Notes under the pieces: model-generated | The model's input: only the letters and a program-made list of their open reading frames with translations | What the model was told of the DNA's origin: nothing | Databases searched by the model: none | Shown: one piece after another, positions 52,701 through 61,076 of the stretch | Numbering within the stretch: position 1 is the stretch's first letter | Layout: the number at the start of each line of letters is the position of its first letter | Source: JBEKTW01 sp049515655 | GTDB taxonomy: Bacteria > Bacteroidota > Ignavibacteria > UBA10030 > SZUA-254 | DNA: 64,000 nt | Direction of reading: 5' to 3' | Assembly: GCA_049515655.1 (NCBI GenBank) | Contig: JBEKTW010000019.1 | Span: 1 to 64,000, forward strand | Translations under genes and position numbers: made by a program

Positions 52701-53696
52701 ACCAAGCCGCATCTGGAGACGGTCGTGACGGCAATGGACAATTTGGGGAATCCAGAACTGCGCATGTATTTCGGCGTCGACATCAACCGCATCATCGAAT
52801 TGAAGAAACATTATAAGTTTACACTCCAGGTTGAAGACCCTCAGTCCGAATGGTCAAAGGATCCCCGGCGCTACAGGCAACTTGCCCAGCGTTACCAGGC
52901 GCTGTCCCGCCGCGATGACAACGTCATGGTCGACCTGAATATTCTGCAATTCCGTAATGACAGTATTCCCACGCCTTTCCCGACTCTCATTCAAACCGGG
53001 ATTGAAGGCTACGAACTTGTTCGCTCTGCTGCGACAGGAGCTGACAGGTTCACCATCTACTCCGAATCCAGTGTCCGGCCCCAGGACCTCCGCATGATGA
53101 GTTACGCCAGCTCGGCGAGGGCGGAATTGCACCGCATCCCGGACGGATGGGTCGTCAATTCACCGTTCCCGGTCGTTCTCGACCTCCCGAAGGAATTCGT
53201 TTCCGTGAGAACATCGAAGGGAGATCGACTGAGCTCGGAGCAGGGAATGTTCCTTCTGCCGAGCGGTCATGACACACTCATTGGTGAAAGGCGAACGACG
53301 GGTCCGTTCACCCCCCTCTCAGCGAGAGGACAGCTTCTATCGCTCACCGGGGAATTGACCCAGCTGAGCCAATCGAGCAGGAGTATTAAGTTCTCCTACC
53401 GGAGTGCCGTGCGTTGCATTGCCTCATTCAGTCACCGGCCCTATGCGTTGATTGTCGACGGGAAGGAATTGAATGCCTCGCCGATGCAAGGCTATCATCG
53501 TTTCAGTGTGACCCTCCCGCCGGGCGAACATGAATGCATCGCGGTGCTTGAGACAACTGTTTCCTACGGCATTGATCTCACGAGTTTCTGGTCGTCGTGG
53601 CTGATTGTGGCTTTCGGCTTTATCTCGGGTGCCGCCTTGTTTTCATTCTACGCGGTCGTCAGATTCTCCCGCCCACAAAAACCCGGAAGCGCATGA
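49728..53696 (+). CDS. Membrane-anchored DUF2334 deacetylase with glutaminase-like and TIM-barrel hydrolase domains
   Basis: A protein of about 1322 residues counted from the ATG at 49728, which gives a proper signal/anchor (MDLKYVSLIVRLLLCFVVYA); an upstream ATG adds 25 unlikely residues. An N-terminal flavodoxin-like part (KRVLILFEGNDLP) is followed by a NodB-fold DUF2334 deacetylase (about 230-470) with the metal-type motifs LRIEDVDVFE, HGVTHQY and FIHPFVD. A class-I-glutaminase-like domain (about 590-760; VAILWDARARPGGG, GGNLITDGKNG) comes next, then a TIM-barrel hydrolase-like region (about 790-1080; ILHVAGWHQYP, VYAWLEPPQV, WDGVNLAELYYE), a beta domain and a C-terminal membrane helix. 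The ATG of the glycosyltransferase gene overlaps its stop. A role in trimming or deacetylating a nascent exopolysaccharide is inferred, in analogy to PgaB and PelA. Confidence 0.8.
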   Translation: MDLKYVSLIVRLLLCFVVYAVGVAVSPAQSQQNKRVLILFEGNDLPLSYARGDARQLAMLLGHFSVEHRVKAVNSYAAGEINNYDVTFFIGFSKQYDPPDRFLRDVHKTGKQIVWMNTGFDYFCKSYDVRGRFGFSFVKLDTVSNYNVVKSRNQTFTKGEPNLNIVSIASGKHADVLATAYSSSTRHEAPYIIRSGNFMYIADSPFASSTETDRYILFADMLHDILGEPHEENHHALLRIEDVDVFESPGKLRDIADMLSSKHIPFLVGIIPFFVDPEAGTRLSISDKPEFVDAIHYMVAHGATIVMHGVTHQYLGVTAVDYEFWDGSVDHPIKTDSKEYVERKLRTGLEECWKNNIYPLVWETPHYAASQLDYPVFGTFFSTCMEQRQVIDDINYGQYFPYIIEHDLYGQRIIPEDLGYIPLDSNAQVEEAGVHALLQGAKAQLAVRDGFASAFIHPFVDIRYIEEFVDGALDLGYTFMDVKNEQAFVKLKDRFVATGNQQVEITLADQYLRETWLRQDGEVDHRDISQDRIRGPFKKNVQVPEGQIYIAEPMEYREAELTWFEKLRTQTKTMWEGLIQHEQSFEEARVAILWDARARPGGGVLNDQASFVSAFRSLNIPVDTLAGDSVENLSDYNLLVVPYHQVDRLSNRDYDRIVQFVESGGNLITDGKNGLAEELGVRFAKSSIKVERMRDHLFPEDPLVLNRPDIMTRFEMEKNDEVLCIDERTDAPIAVGREYGEGKYIFLGIRFDPVSTGGYSRFPYLMEYVRSFFKLQPILKREHLEMYFDPGFRHNISVEDLVKRWTTEGIRILHVAGWHQYPTWSYDYGRLITLCHANGILVYAWLEPPQVSEKFWKGHPEWQEENYKKEAIRPSWRFLMALANPQCLDSVKTTYKAFLQEYDWDGVNLAELYYESDRGPQNPNLLTPMHPSAREEFRRKAGFDPALLFDSLSDHYWKRSPESWKSFEDYRVDELTHLHEEFLKMIGEVQSTKPHLETVVTAMDNLGNPELRMYFGVDINRIIELKKHYKFTLQVEDPQSEWSKDPRRYRQLAQRYQALSRRDDNVMVDLNILQFRNDSIPTPFPTLIQTGIEGYELVRSAATGADRFTIYSESSVRPQDLRMMSYASSARAELHRIPDGWVVNSPFPVVLDLPKEFVSVRTSKGDRLSSEQGMFLLPSGHDTLIGERRTTGPFTPLSARGQLLSLTGELTQLSQSSRSIKFSYRSAVRCIASFSHRPYALIVDGKELNASPMQGYHRFSVTLPPGEHECIAVLETTVSYGIDLTSFWSSWLIVAFGFISGAALFSFYAVVRFSRPQKPGSA

Positions 53697-54997
53697 CCGA
53701 GCACCCGGTCATTGAGCTCATCCTGAGCATGGTATTCCTGCTGTCGGTCATCATTATCTGGTTCATGATCGGCTATCAGCTCATGCTGACGCTCGCAGGA
53801 TTTTTCCACTATCGCTCGTCGCTGAAGGAACAGCGCGCCCTTGATAAACAACACTTCGACTATCCGAAAGTGACGGTCCTGATCCCGGCACACAATGAGG
53901 AGAAGGTCATCGGCAACACGCTGGAAGCCATGGTCAACCTTGAGTATCCCCCCGACCGGCTCGACATTCTCATCATTAATGACGGCTCGTCGGATTCCAC
54001 GGCAGAGATAGCCTCCCGTTATGCCGAGCGGGACGGGCGGGTGAGGTTGTTCAATGTCCCGAGAGGAGAAGGAGGAAAAGGAAAGTCACGTGCACTGAAT
54101 CTCGGACTGAAGCAAACCCGGGCCGAATTCATTGCGGTCTACGACGCCGACAACACTCCGCACCCATCGGCACTACGATACCTCATGGCGCAGGTTATCT
54201 CGGACACGAGCCTCGGAGCCGTCCTGGGGAAGTTCCGGACTGTCAACAAGAATCGGAATCTCCTGACGCGATTCATCAACATCGAAACACTCAGCTTCCA
54301 GTCGATGCTGCAGGCAGGACGTTGGAAGCTCTTTCGGGTCTCAACGCTTCCCGGTACGAACCTGGTCGTCCGGCGACATTTGCTCGACACGCTCGGCGGC
54401 TGGGATGAGGATGCTATCACCGAGGATTCGGAACTCAGCATCCGTATCTATATGGAAGGGTATCGCATCAAGTACATTCCCTACTCTGTCACGTTCGAGC
54501 AGGAACCGGAGGCGTGGTCAACATGGGTGAAACAACGTACACGCTGGGTTCGCGGCAACAATTACGTCGGAAAGAAGTTTCTCAAGGCGGTTTCGGCGTT
54601 TAAGAATAAAACTCTGGCCGTGGAGCTCTTTTATATTCTTTCGCTGTATTATACCTTCCTCATTGCCATTGTGTGCTCGGACGTCATTTTCTTTCTCAGC
54701 ATCTTCAATGTCGTAAATATCAGCCTCCCGGGGCCTTACACGACAGTTTGGCTCGTCGCCCTTTTCCTCTTTCTCCTGGAAATCCTTCTCGCTCTTTCGT
54801 ACGACCGGGAAGACAAGCCCTTGAACATTCTCCTCACGTTCCTGATGTACTTTACCTACTGTCAACTCTGGATCTATATTGTCGGGAAGGCTATTTATCT
54901 CGACGTGATCAAGAAGGAAAAACGAACGTGGGTAAAGACCGTCCGATTTGATGTACAACCGGGAGAGTCCAAAGTTTCGGATGATCCAGGAACGTGA
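53693..54997 (+). CDS. Processive family 2 glycosyltransferase (PgaC/HasA-like membrane synthase)
   Basis: A 434-residue inner-membrane synthase counted from the ATG of ATGA at 53693 (MTEHPVIEL); an upstream frame adds 32 unlikely residues. It has one N-terminal membrane helix, a cytosolic GT-A domain with the motifs PKVTVLIPAHNEEKVI, IINDGSSDSTAE, VYDADNTPHP and EDSELSIRI, and the QxxRW motif in KQRTRWVRG that marks processive polysaccharide synthases. Three or four C-terminal helices follow. The likely product is a beta-linked hexosamine-type polymer, as in PgaC, but hyaluronan- or cellulose-like products are possible. The four-base overlap with the deacetylase/hydrolase gene implies co-translation. 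No PgaA-type porin gene is adjacent. Confidence 0.93.
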   Translation: MTEHPVIELILSMVFLLSVIIIWFMIGYQLMLTLAGFFHYRSSLKEQRALDKQHFDYPKVTVLIPAHNEEKVIGNTLEAMVNLEYPPDRLDILIINDGSSDSTAEIASRYAERDGRVRLFNVPRGEGGKGKSRALNLGLKQTRAEFIAVYDADNTPHPSALRYLMAQVISDTSLGAVLGKFRTVNKNRNLLTRFINIETLSFQSMLQAGRWKLFRVSTLPGTNLVVRRHLLDTLGGWDEDAITEDSELSIRIYMEGYRIKYIPYSVTFEQEPEAWSTWVKQRTRWVRGNNYVGKKFLKAVSAFKNKTLAVELFYILSLYYTFLIAIVCSDVIFFLSIFNVVNISLPGPYTTVWLVALFLFLLEILLALSYDREDKPLNILLTFLMYFTYCQLWIYIVGKAIYLDVIKKEKRTWVKTVRFDVQPGESKVSDDPGT

Positions 54998-55021
54998 CCG
55001 GCCGGCGTGCACCGGGCGAAG

Positions 55022-55414
55022 TCACTGACCCCGAATTTCTTTCCTGATACTCGCGTAGCTCCAGAGAAAAAGAATCCCAAAGACCACATCAAGCACCGCG
55101 AACGGCTTCCACATGCTGGGAAGCGGTGAGGATATCCAGTACCAGAAAACCACAGCGCAGTACGAAACCTTCAACAAGATGCCATAGGGAATCAAATTGA
55201 AGTTCGTCCTGGGATCCCTCCCAATTTGAAAAAACATTACGGCAAAGACAATCAGAATCAGAGCGGGAAACTGAACGTAGCCGTAATGATTGGGTGGCGT
55301 GACATCGAAGAATAGGTACAACCCTTCGGCAAAGAAGAGAAATGCCAAACCGAGCAAGCCGTCATAGCAAGCGCTCAGATAAAAGACCAGGGAAATGTAT
55401 CTGTTTTTCTTCAT
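55022..55414 (-). CDS. Small four-helix membrane protein of unknown function
   Basis: About 130 residues from the ATG at 55412-55414 (MKKNRYISLVFYLSAC), chosen because an AGAAAGGA Shine-Dalgarno-like stretch precedes it; the open frame continues upstream to 55501 into the MBL gene. Four hydrophobic segments are seen (SLVFYLSACYDGLLGLAFLF, YVQFPALILIVFAVMFFQIG, LIPYGILLKVSYCAVVFWYW, PFAVLDVVFGILFLWSYASI). I do not recognise the family; no catalytic motif is present. Confidence 0.65.
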   Translation of the reverse strand: MKKNRYISLVFYLSACYDGLLGLAFLFFAEGLYLFFDVTPPNHYGYVQFPALILIVFAVMFFQIGRDPRTNFNLIPYGILLKVSYCAVVFWYWISSPLPSMWKPFAVLDVVFGILFLWSYASIRKEIRGQ

Positions 55415-55461
55415 ATTCCTTTCTCCATTCATGTAGTGAGACATCTGACCTGCAACAAATC

Positions 55462-56301
55462 CTATAACCGTATCTGCATGCCTTGAGCGACAGCGAAGCA
55501 CTGCAACTTTGAATTCTGTTCTTTAACGGCGTGCTTACAATCTTGAACGATTTCATCCATCGCTGTATCCGACCTTTCTTGATTGTGATGGAAAAGGCCG
55601 AACTGCTTTACGTTTGCCTCCAGCGCCAGCCGGAGAGCGTCATTGTACACGCTGTGCCCCCATCCTCTAGTTGACCTGTAATCTTCTCGCGTGTATTCCG
55701 CATCATGGATGAGCAAATCGGCCCCTACAGAGAACTCCATGTAATCCCGATACTCAAGTCCCCCCGGGTGTTTATACGTCAATTCATTGTCTGTCAGAAA
55801 CACGAAGCTCTTGCCATCCTCGACAAACTTGTACCCCATGCCCTGATTCGGGTGACTCAGGAGGATCGGAGTCACGTGAGCGGAGTGTATCTGGAATGGC
55901 CCCTCGCAGATCCCGTGGTATGTGATGCGAGCTTTGAGATCCTCGAGCTTTACCGGGAAGTAGGGAGGCGACATGGATTTTGAGAGCAAGTCCTTCACCG
56001 AAGCCTGCGCGAACGGACATCCGTACAAGTCGACAGTTACCCCCTCAACATAGAGTGGTTTGAAGAAGGGAAATCCCATGAGGTGGTCCCAGTGCGCGTG
56101 GGTGAAGATGATGTGGTACGTTCGCTGCTTTCTCCGAAGAAGCTCGGTTCCGAGGTTTCTGATACCCGTTCCTGCGTCGACAATGATGACCTCGTTCTCT
56201 TTCGTCTGTATTTCAACGCATGTGGTGTCGCCCCCGTACTTGAGATATTCCTTCCCCGAAACGGGGATTGAGCCTCTGGAGCCCCAACATGTGATTACCA
56301 T
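55462..56301 (-). CDS. MBL-fold metallo-hydrolase (phosphodiesterase/phosphoryl-transfer type)
   Basis: A 279-residue cytosolic metallo-beta-lactamase-fold enzyme. It begins WGSRGSIPVSGKEYLKYGGDTTC, split here as CWGSRGSIPVSG and KYGGDTTCVEI, the start typical of the PhnP/RNase-Z-like 'GSRGSxP' branch. The zinc-binding HAHWDH is in IIFTHAHWDHLMGFP, the second-shell elements are FVFLTDNE and LLIHDAEYT, and FHHNQERSD carries a late histidine. This group often hydrolyses cyclic phosphodiesters or related signalling nucleotides; the substrate here is unknown. It has no clear operon partner except the small membrane protein downstream. Confidence 0.9.
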   Translation of the reverse strand: MVITCWGSRGSIPVSGKEYLKYGGDTTCVEIQTKENEVIIVDAGTGIRNLGTELLRRKQRTYHIIFTHAHWDHLMGFPFFKPLYVEGVTVDLYGCPFAQASVKDLLSKSMSPPYFPVKLEDLKARITYHGICEGPFQIHSAHVTPILLSHPNQGMGYKFVEDGKSFVFLTDNELTYKHPGGLEYRDYMEFSVGADLLIHDAEYTREDYRSTRGWGHSVYNDALRLALEANVKQFGLFHHNQERSDTAMDEIVQDCKHAVKEQNSKLQCFAVAQGMQIRL

Positions 56302-56500
56302 GTTCGTTTTCCTTGTATCATGGTGAATGAAATACTGATGTTATGGCAAACAATAAACGAGTTGCACGAAAGAACGGTCCCCTTGCCTGGCAGCAGGAAT
56401 GATCATGAACCTTTGCAGGGTTCTCGTGGGGGTCTGATGGCCAAAATATACAACGATGAGGATTGAATATCAAATTCCCTCCGGGCCCGCGATTTCAGTG
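56302..56500. other. Gap between MBL hydrolase and GT39 gene, nothing recognised
   Basis: This 199-base gap holds no convincing gene. A 19-codon frame from 56343 is too short to support. It contains the promoter side of the MBL gene and the 3' end of the GT39 unit. No T-tailed hairpin was found. Confidence 0.4.
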
Positions 56501-57973
56501 CTATGGACTGTCATGAATGGACTTTTGCCGGTACACTCCCACCACCATCCCCATGTGCGCCTCGCCGGGAAATCTGTTCTCCGCCACCTTGTCGAAATGC
56601 TGGTCCATGTGATCGCGTATCTCGTTCGGCACATCGAGCGAAACGTAGACAAACGAGCTCGTTGTGTCGACAATGCTGCCAAGCGGTGAATCAAGATACG
56701 CCTCATCGAGCTGGCAAGCGTTTCCCTTATAGTAGTAGTTCAGCATCGGGGCAAAGTACTTCGGACGAATGATTGTGCGAACACCGCCGTCAACGGCGCG
56801 CTCGACGGATGCGGCCACATCCTTGACGTTCGATTTCGACCAGGAGAAGTATCTCACCGAACCGTACAGACCCAGGAGAACGAGGACACTCACAGCTATA
56901 TTCATGACGGCTTTCCACCTGGACGCGGAAGCCAGCGCGCCCGCACCGAGACAGAACAATGGAAAGACAATAACGGTATACCTGTACCAGAGGAATATTT
57001 CAGGACGAACGAAAGAAATCGCAAGCGGAATTCCGAGCGTCCCGCACAGGACAACGACGGCAGCGCGAACACTAGTACTTGCCGCCCTGCCCGCCGCTGC
57101 AAATACGAGCCCGCAGCAAAGAATGGCCATCGCCGCCCCGCCGACCGCTTTCACTATGAGCGGCGAATCAAAGACGGACGAAGCCATCTTGAAATACGTT
57201 CCCGAATATGCCAGCCCCAGGTCGAGCAATTCCTTCGCATCCGGCCGATCAACCCAAAACCAGCCTGCCCTGTCATGGGTCGTCGATTGTTCGAAGAGCC
57301 CGACCGCCTCGGGCAGGTAGAGAATCCCGACGACGATCCACATGAGAATGAATTTCTTCCTGAGATCGACGGAGTATCTCGCGAATAGCATTATGAAAAC
57401 CACTTCCGACGCAAGGACAAAAATTCCCCAATGATGCGTCGTGAGCAGTGCGATCGAAGCGAGGACATAGCACATCATCCAGCGTATCTTTTGCTCACGC
57501 ACGACCAGCAAGAGCGACCAGTAGCTCATGAGCGCAAGGAGACCCGCCAGGGCATACGGTCTTCCCTCCTGCGAATAGGCGAGGTGAAACGGCGCCACCA
57601 AACAGAGAAGTCCGGCAGTGATGCCGGCACGGTCATCCAGAAGTTTCGAAGAACAATAATACACCAGCCCGACGGTTAACGAGCCGCTGGCCGCCGGGAT
57701 GAAACGCAATGCCCAGGCATGCTGGCCGAAGATCAGCAAAACAAAATGGAGAAGATAAAAAAAGAGGGGCGGGTGATGAAAATGCGCGATCAGGCTCGAT
57801 TGAATTTCGCCGAGAGGCAGATTCGCAACCTCGAATGAAAACATTTCATCGTTCCAGAGACCCTGCGATTCCAGGTGGAAGCACCGGATCGCTGCGGCGG
57901 CGGCCACGAACATCATCGAGAGCAGGATGCGCCGGGAATTGTTTGAGGGATGTCCCTCTTGAGAACCGGTCAT
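56501..57973 (-). CDS. GT39/ArnT-like membrane glycosyltransferase
   Basis: About 490 residues from the ATG at 57971-57973 (MTGSQEGHPSNNS); an upstream in-frame ATG at 58051 would add 26 residues that run into the terminator region. It has a first membrane helix and then the family motif ESQGLWNDEMFSFEVANLP, whose Asp-Glu pair is the metal/catalytic site of PMT/ArnT-type (polyprenyl-phosphate-dependent) transferases. HHPPLFFYLLHFVLL and AYSQEGRPYALAGLLALMSY follow, then about ten further helices and a small C-terminal periplasmic domain. Such enzymes move sugars from polyprenyl-phosphate carriers to lipids or proteins on the periplasmic side. The acceptor is unknown. Confidence 0.88.
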   Translation of the reverse strand: MTGSQEGHPSNNSRRILLSMMFVAAAAAIRCFHLESQGLWNDEMFSFEVANLPLGEIQSSLIAHFHHPPLFFYLLHFVLLIFGQHAWALRFIPAASGSLTVGLVYYCSSKLLDDRAGITAGLLCLVAPFHLAYSQEGRPYALAGLLALMSYWSLLLVVREQKIRWMMCYVLASIALLTTHHWGIFVLASEVVFIMLFARYSVDLRKKFILMWIVVGILYLPEAVGLFEQSTTHDRAGWFWVDRPDAKELLDLGLAYSGTYFKMASSVFDSPLIVKAVGGAAMAILCCGLVFAAAGRAASTSVRAAVVVLCGTLGIPLAISFVRPEIFLWYRYTVIVFPLFCLGAGALASASRWKAVMNIAVSVLVLLGLYGSVRYFSWSKSNVKDVAASVERAVDGGVRTIIRPKYFAPMLNYYYKGNACQLDEAYLDSPLGSIVDTTSSFVYVSLDVPNEIRDHMDQHFDKVAENRFPGEAHMGMVVGVYRQKSIHDSP

Positions 57974-58039
57974 GATCGATCCTTCAGCCTTACGCGGGCC
58001 TCCGCCAGGGATCCGACGCATTCCCCAACGCGCGTGGAC

Positions 58040-58067
58040 AAAAAACCCCAACCGTTTCCGGTCGGGG
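58040..58067 (-). terminator. Intrinsic terminator upstream of the GT39 gene
   Basis: On the minus strand an imperfect stem CCCCGACCG/CGGTTGGGG with a four-base loop is followed by six T residues (A-run 58040-58045). It lies about 40 bases past the stop of the 58106-58768 gene and ends that transcript. Confidence 0.85.
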
Positions 58068-58105
58068 CTGTGGTGTACGCTCGATCAGCCTCACATCCTC
58101 TTTGC

Positions 58106-58768
58106 CTAGATGGCATTACCGGTCGGGGACTTCCATTTAAATACTTCGGTCAAATATCTCGGGAAGAAATCCATATACCCGGAGAGCAATTGGGCCCGTG
58201 TCAGCATCCGGTTCGCCAGGAGCACACAATAGAAAAGGAAGACCACAAGAGTCGCAAGGATGCATAATTTCAAATTGAACCCATGCGACCTGCGAACGTA
58301 GAGAACGAACGTGAGGACGGCTTCAAAAAGAAAAAACAAAGATGACATCATCATGGACAGGTCGAGCGTAAGGAGGTCTAATTTTCCCCTTGACCATTCC
58401 ATCATGGTCTTACGCTGTTTATCCATTTCCCCTCCGACTTTGTCCGTGAACCGCATTGCCAGCCACATCTCAGCCTCCAACTCCGTGAATTTTTCAAGAT
58501 TGAAGCTCTCGGCAATTTGGGGGAAATCCAGCTTAAGCCGTCTCAGAGTAGACGAATGAATCTGAGATCGCCTAGCGGGATTGAGATAGGCAAACCAGCG
58601 GGCAAAGGCTGAGAGGATGTACCCGAGGGGCAGGAAAAATGTCACAACGACACCAAGAATGACGGCAGCGTTCTCCAGAACAACGGCGGGGAAGTACACT
58701 TCAATATAGAGGAATGTCAGTCCCATGAGATAGATCCCCGCTATACCGTATCGCTCAAACCAATTCAT
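58106..58768 (-). CDS. Membrane protein of unknown function
   Basis: A 220-residue protein with two hydrophobic segments near the N terminus (IAGIYLMGLTFLYIEVYF, AAVILGVVVTFFLPLGYILS), a central helical, polar region (about 65-135; Glu/Lys-rich) and two segments near the C terminus (LDLSMMMSSLFFLFEAVLTFV, LCILATLVVFLFYCVLLA). No motif of a known enzyme or transporter is visible. It forms a single-gene unit with its own terminator and lies just left of the putative integrative-element boundary at 58844. Confidence 0.65.
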   Translation of the reverse strand: MNWFERYGIAGIYLMGLTFLYIEVYFPAVVLENAAVILGVVVTFFLPLGYILSAFARWFAYLNPARRSQIHSSTLRRLKLDFPQIAESFNLEKFTELEAEMWLAMRFTDKVGGEMDKQRKTMMEWSRGKLDLLTLDLSMMMSSLFFLFEAVLTFVLYVRRSHGFNLKLCILATLVVFLFYCVLLANRMLTRAQLLSGYMDFFPRYLTEVFKWKSPTGNAI

Positions 58769-59510
58769 ATCCTATCCTGTAGATATTATCAATATTCCGC
58801 TCCGCGACACCGAAAAGGGAAAATCTGTTTATTTGGCTATTGCCGGAACGGCGGGATTTTCCGCCTTCGGTTCGCTTCGCTCACCTTCCGAACAGGTGCA
58901 CGAGGAAGTGAATTCGAAATCCGACAAAAATATCGAAGGTTCATTTTGCAACGCACCGAGAATGCGGGGGAAAAAATCAGCATATTATTCAACAGTGCCT
59001 GAGCCTCTGTACATGGAACGTCCCCAATGTCCATTCAATGTACAAAAAAACTGTGGAAAACAAAAAACCATCGCGCGATAGGACAGCTATATTGGAGGAA
59101 TGATCTACAAAAGCGGATTCCGCTTCTGAGTGATGCTTGCACGTAAGCTTGTCCGAAGGATCTCTTCGGGGAATCCCCGTTAGACAGCCATATTCCTTAG
59201 AACCTGATGGTAATCGTCTGTTCCGGTAGAATGTACTGATAGCCTAATACTGTCGTCTGATTGGTCGACTCACTCTTACATCCGGGACAGTCGGGTTGAG
59301 TTTCTGTGTATGGTGTCCTAAGGCTGATCCTCTGCAAGGGAATATGCCTTCGGCTGTGTCGCAATGATGATTGTAAGCTTTCCTGCCGTGTCGGTGACTG
59401 TTGGATAGTTTTCGTTTTCTGATGCGACTCGGAAGAAGACGACGGAGACAAGACTTTACTTCAGGAGCAATCCCGCGAAAGAACGCAGGACTTCCAATAA
59501 GATGACTTCG
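58769..59510. other. Long gap at the left end of the putative tRNA-Pro element
   Basis: About 740 bases without a supported gene. It contains the 47-base tRNA-derived repeat at 58844-58890. A frame of 84 codons on the minus strand (59197-59451) ends …ILPEQTITIRF; the terminal phenylalanine and alternating pattern recall a beta-barrel end, but the first half is Ser/Gln low complexity and I do not accept it as a gene. It may be decayed coding DNA. Confidence 0.4.
58844..58890. repeat. 47-base tRNA-Pro-derived repeat, left copy (possible att site)
   Basis: The first 16 bases (58844-58859) are identical to the last 16 bases of tRNA-Pro(GGG) as read on the plus strand (62128-62143). The whole 47-base unit matches 62053-62099 with three mismatches. 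All three copies have the same orientation, as expected for attachment sites of an element that uses the tRNA 3' end. Confidence 0.6.
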
Positions 59511-61007
59511 TCATTTGATCAATAAGAGCCTCTTCGTTTCGGTAAACACTTCGGTCGTCAGGCGGTAGAAATAAAGCCCACTAGGGACGTTCGATGCGTC
59601 CCACGTCACCGACTTGAATCCGGGCTCTTCAAGGCCATTCACCAGAGTCGCGACTTCTCTTCCCAGTAAGTCGTACACCCTGAGTGTCACAAATGACGAA
59701 TGACTCATGGCAAATGACACTGTTGTCGTGGGATTGAACGGGTTGGGAAAATTCTGTTCGAGTTTCTGTGTGCGCGGAAATCCTTTACCCCATTTCCCCA
59801 CGTCGTTGAAACCACCGTTACTCGTATGCAGGATAACCGATGAAGTGAGGACATCGCCACCGGTGAGATAACCGTCGAGCGCCGTGAGCAAAATACCACC
59901 TTCCAGTAACATTTTTGGGGAAGCAACCGTCACGGTCTGCAATGACCAGGATTCACCAGCGTTTGTTGTTCGCGCAATGAACACGTTTCTGCTCGTATCT
60001 CTCGAGTCCCCGTATCCGTAGACAACGCCAACGTCGGTTCCCCGCGCGAACGTCACATGGCTGACGATGATCGAATCTGCCCCGGCAAATTGAACTTCCG
60101 TCCAGGATTCACCTGCGTCCGTTGTTTTGTAGAGAAGTCCTTGTACCGGGTGGACGGAATCGGCGTTAGATGGTCCGGCGGCGTACCCGACCAGCTCGTT
60201 CGAGAATGACACGCTAGTAAAGTTGTTCACTGCCGGAAGATGCTTTAGGGTCCACGTCGTGCCTCCATCAGTCGTGCGAATGATAATGCCATGGACCGAG
60301 ACGCTGTCAGTAGCCATGTAGCCCACGGCAACGCCCAGAACCGAATCGACAAAACTGATATCTCGGAGGTAAACGATCGAGTCGGGGATGGCCAGCTCGT
60401 TCCACGACAATCCCCCGTTGGTGGTCTTCAGAACACACGGGCCGCCCAACGCAGCTGTATCGCCGGTTGCGTATCCAAGCTGAGAAGTGACAAAGCTTGC
60501 TCCAACGAGATACGAAACATTGTTGGGAAGTGTCCCGTACTGGAACCACGTTTGCCCGCCATTGGTGGATTTCAGCGCGTATCCGCGATACGATGCCGTT
60601 CCGTCGATACCGAGGAGCCGCAAATAGCGGTCGTAACCGTATGCAAATGGCATATTACTTCTTGCTGCTCGGTGCCTTTGCATACCGGGGAGATTGTACG
60701 CTCCGAGGGCGAGCGCCGCTCCCCATCCGACAAACCTAAGCACCACGATGGCCCGAAGGGATTCCGGCACAACCGATTGAAACCAGTTCACACCACCGTC
60801 AGCAGTGTAGACCGCTCTTCCCGAAAACTCAAGCATGGGAGCACTATAACCGCCCGCCGCGCCGTTCGCAGCGTCAACGAAGCCTATACTCACTAACATC
60901 GTGGCATCCCCGGGCACTCGCTGCGACACCCACTGAGCTGTCAGCATGGCGGGTGGGAGCAAAATGAAAATGCACGCCAAGATTATCGCGGGACCAATCG
61001 TTCTCAT
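59511..61007 (-). CDS. Secreted BNR/YCF48-like beta-propeller protein with T9SS sorting domain
   Basis: About 498 residues counted from the ATG at 61005-61007 (MRTIGPAIILACIFILL), which gives a standard signal peptide; an ATG seven codons earlier is possible. The body carries at least six Asp-box-like repeats of the form TTNGG-SW (YTADGGVNWF, KSTNGGQTWF, KTTNGGLSWN, RTTDGGTTWT, KTTDAGESWT, RTTNAGESWS), which build a beta-propeller of the YCF48/photosystem-stability-factor-like type. The last 80 residues are a PNPFNP-type sorting domain (EQNFPNPFNPTTTVSF, LGREVATLVNGL, GLYFYRLTT). Export by the type IX system to the cell surface follows. It lies inside the putative tRNA-Pro element; its function is unknown. 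Confidence 0.88.
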   Translation of the reverse strand: MRTIGPAIILACIFILLPPAMLTAQWVSQRVPGDATMLVSIGFVDAANGAAGGYSAPMLEFSGRAVYTADGGVNWFQSVVPESLRAIVVLRFVGWGAALALGAYNLPGMQRHRAARSNMPFAYGYDRYLRLLGIDGTASYRGYALKSTNGGQTWFQYGTLPNNVSYLVGASFVTSQLGYATGDTAALGGPCVLKTTNGGLSWNELAIPDSIVYLRDISFVDSVLGVAVGYMATDSVSVHGIIIRTTDGGTTWTLKHLPAVNNFTSVSFSNELVGYAAGPSNADSVHPVQGLLYKTTDAGESWTEVQFAGADSIIVSHVTFARGTDVGVVYGYGDSRDTSRNVFIARTTNAGESWSLQTVTVASPKMLLEGGILLTALDGYLTGGDVLTSSVILHTSNGGFNDVGKWGKGFPRTQKLEQNFPNPFNPTTTVSFAMSHSSFVTLRVYDLLGREVATLVNGLEEPGFKSVTWDASNVPSGLYFYRLTTEVFTETKRLLLIK

Positions 61008-61076
61008 AACCAAATGTACGCCTTCCAAATCGCTTGCTGCGGTCTCAGCCTCTCCATCATCTCATCGGTGAGGTCT

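Noticed and set aside
58837..59034. Small ORF sharing the word RRRKIPPFRQ with one at 61902-62168
   Set aside because: Both come from the 47-base tRNA-derived repeat read in the same frame, not from a protein family.
59197..59451. 84-codon minus-strand gene ending in ITIRF
   Set aside because: The last 30 residues look barrel-like, but the first half is Ser/Gln low complexity, and there is no ribosome-binding site or family match I can support.
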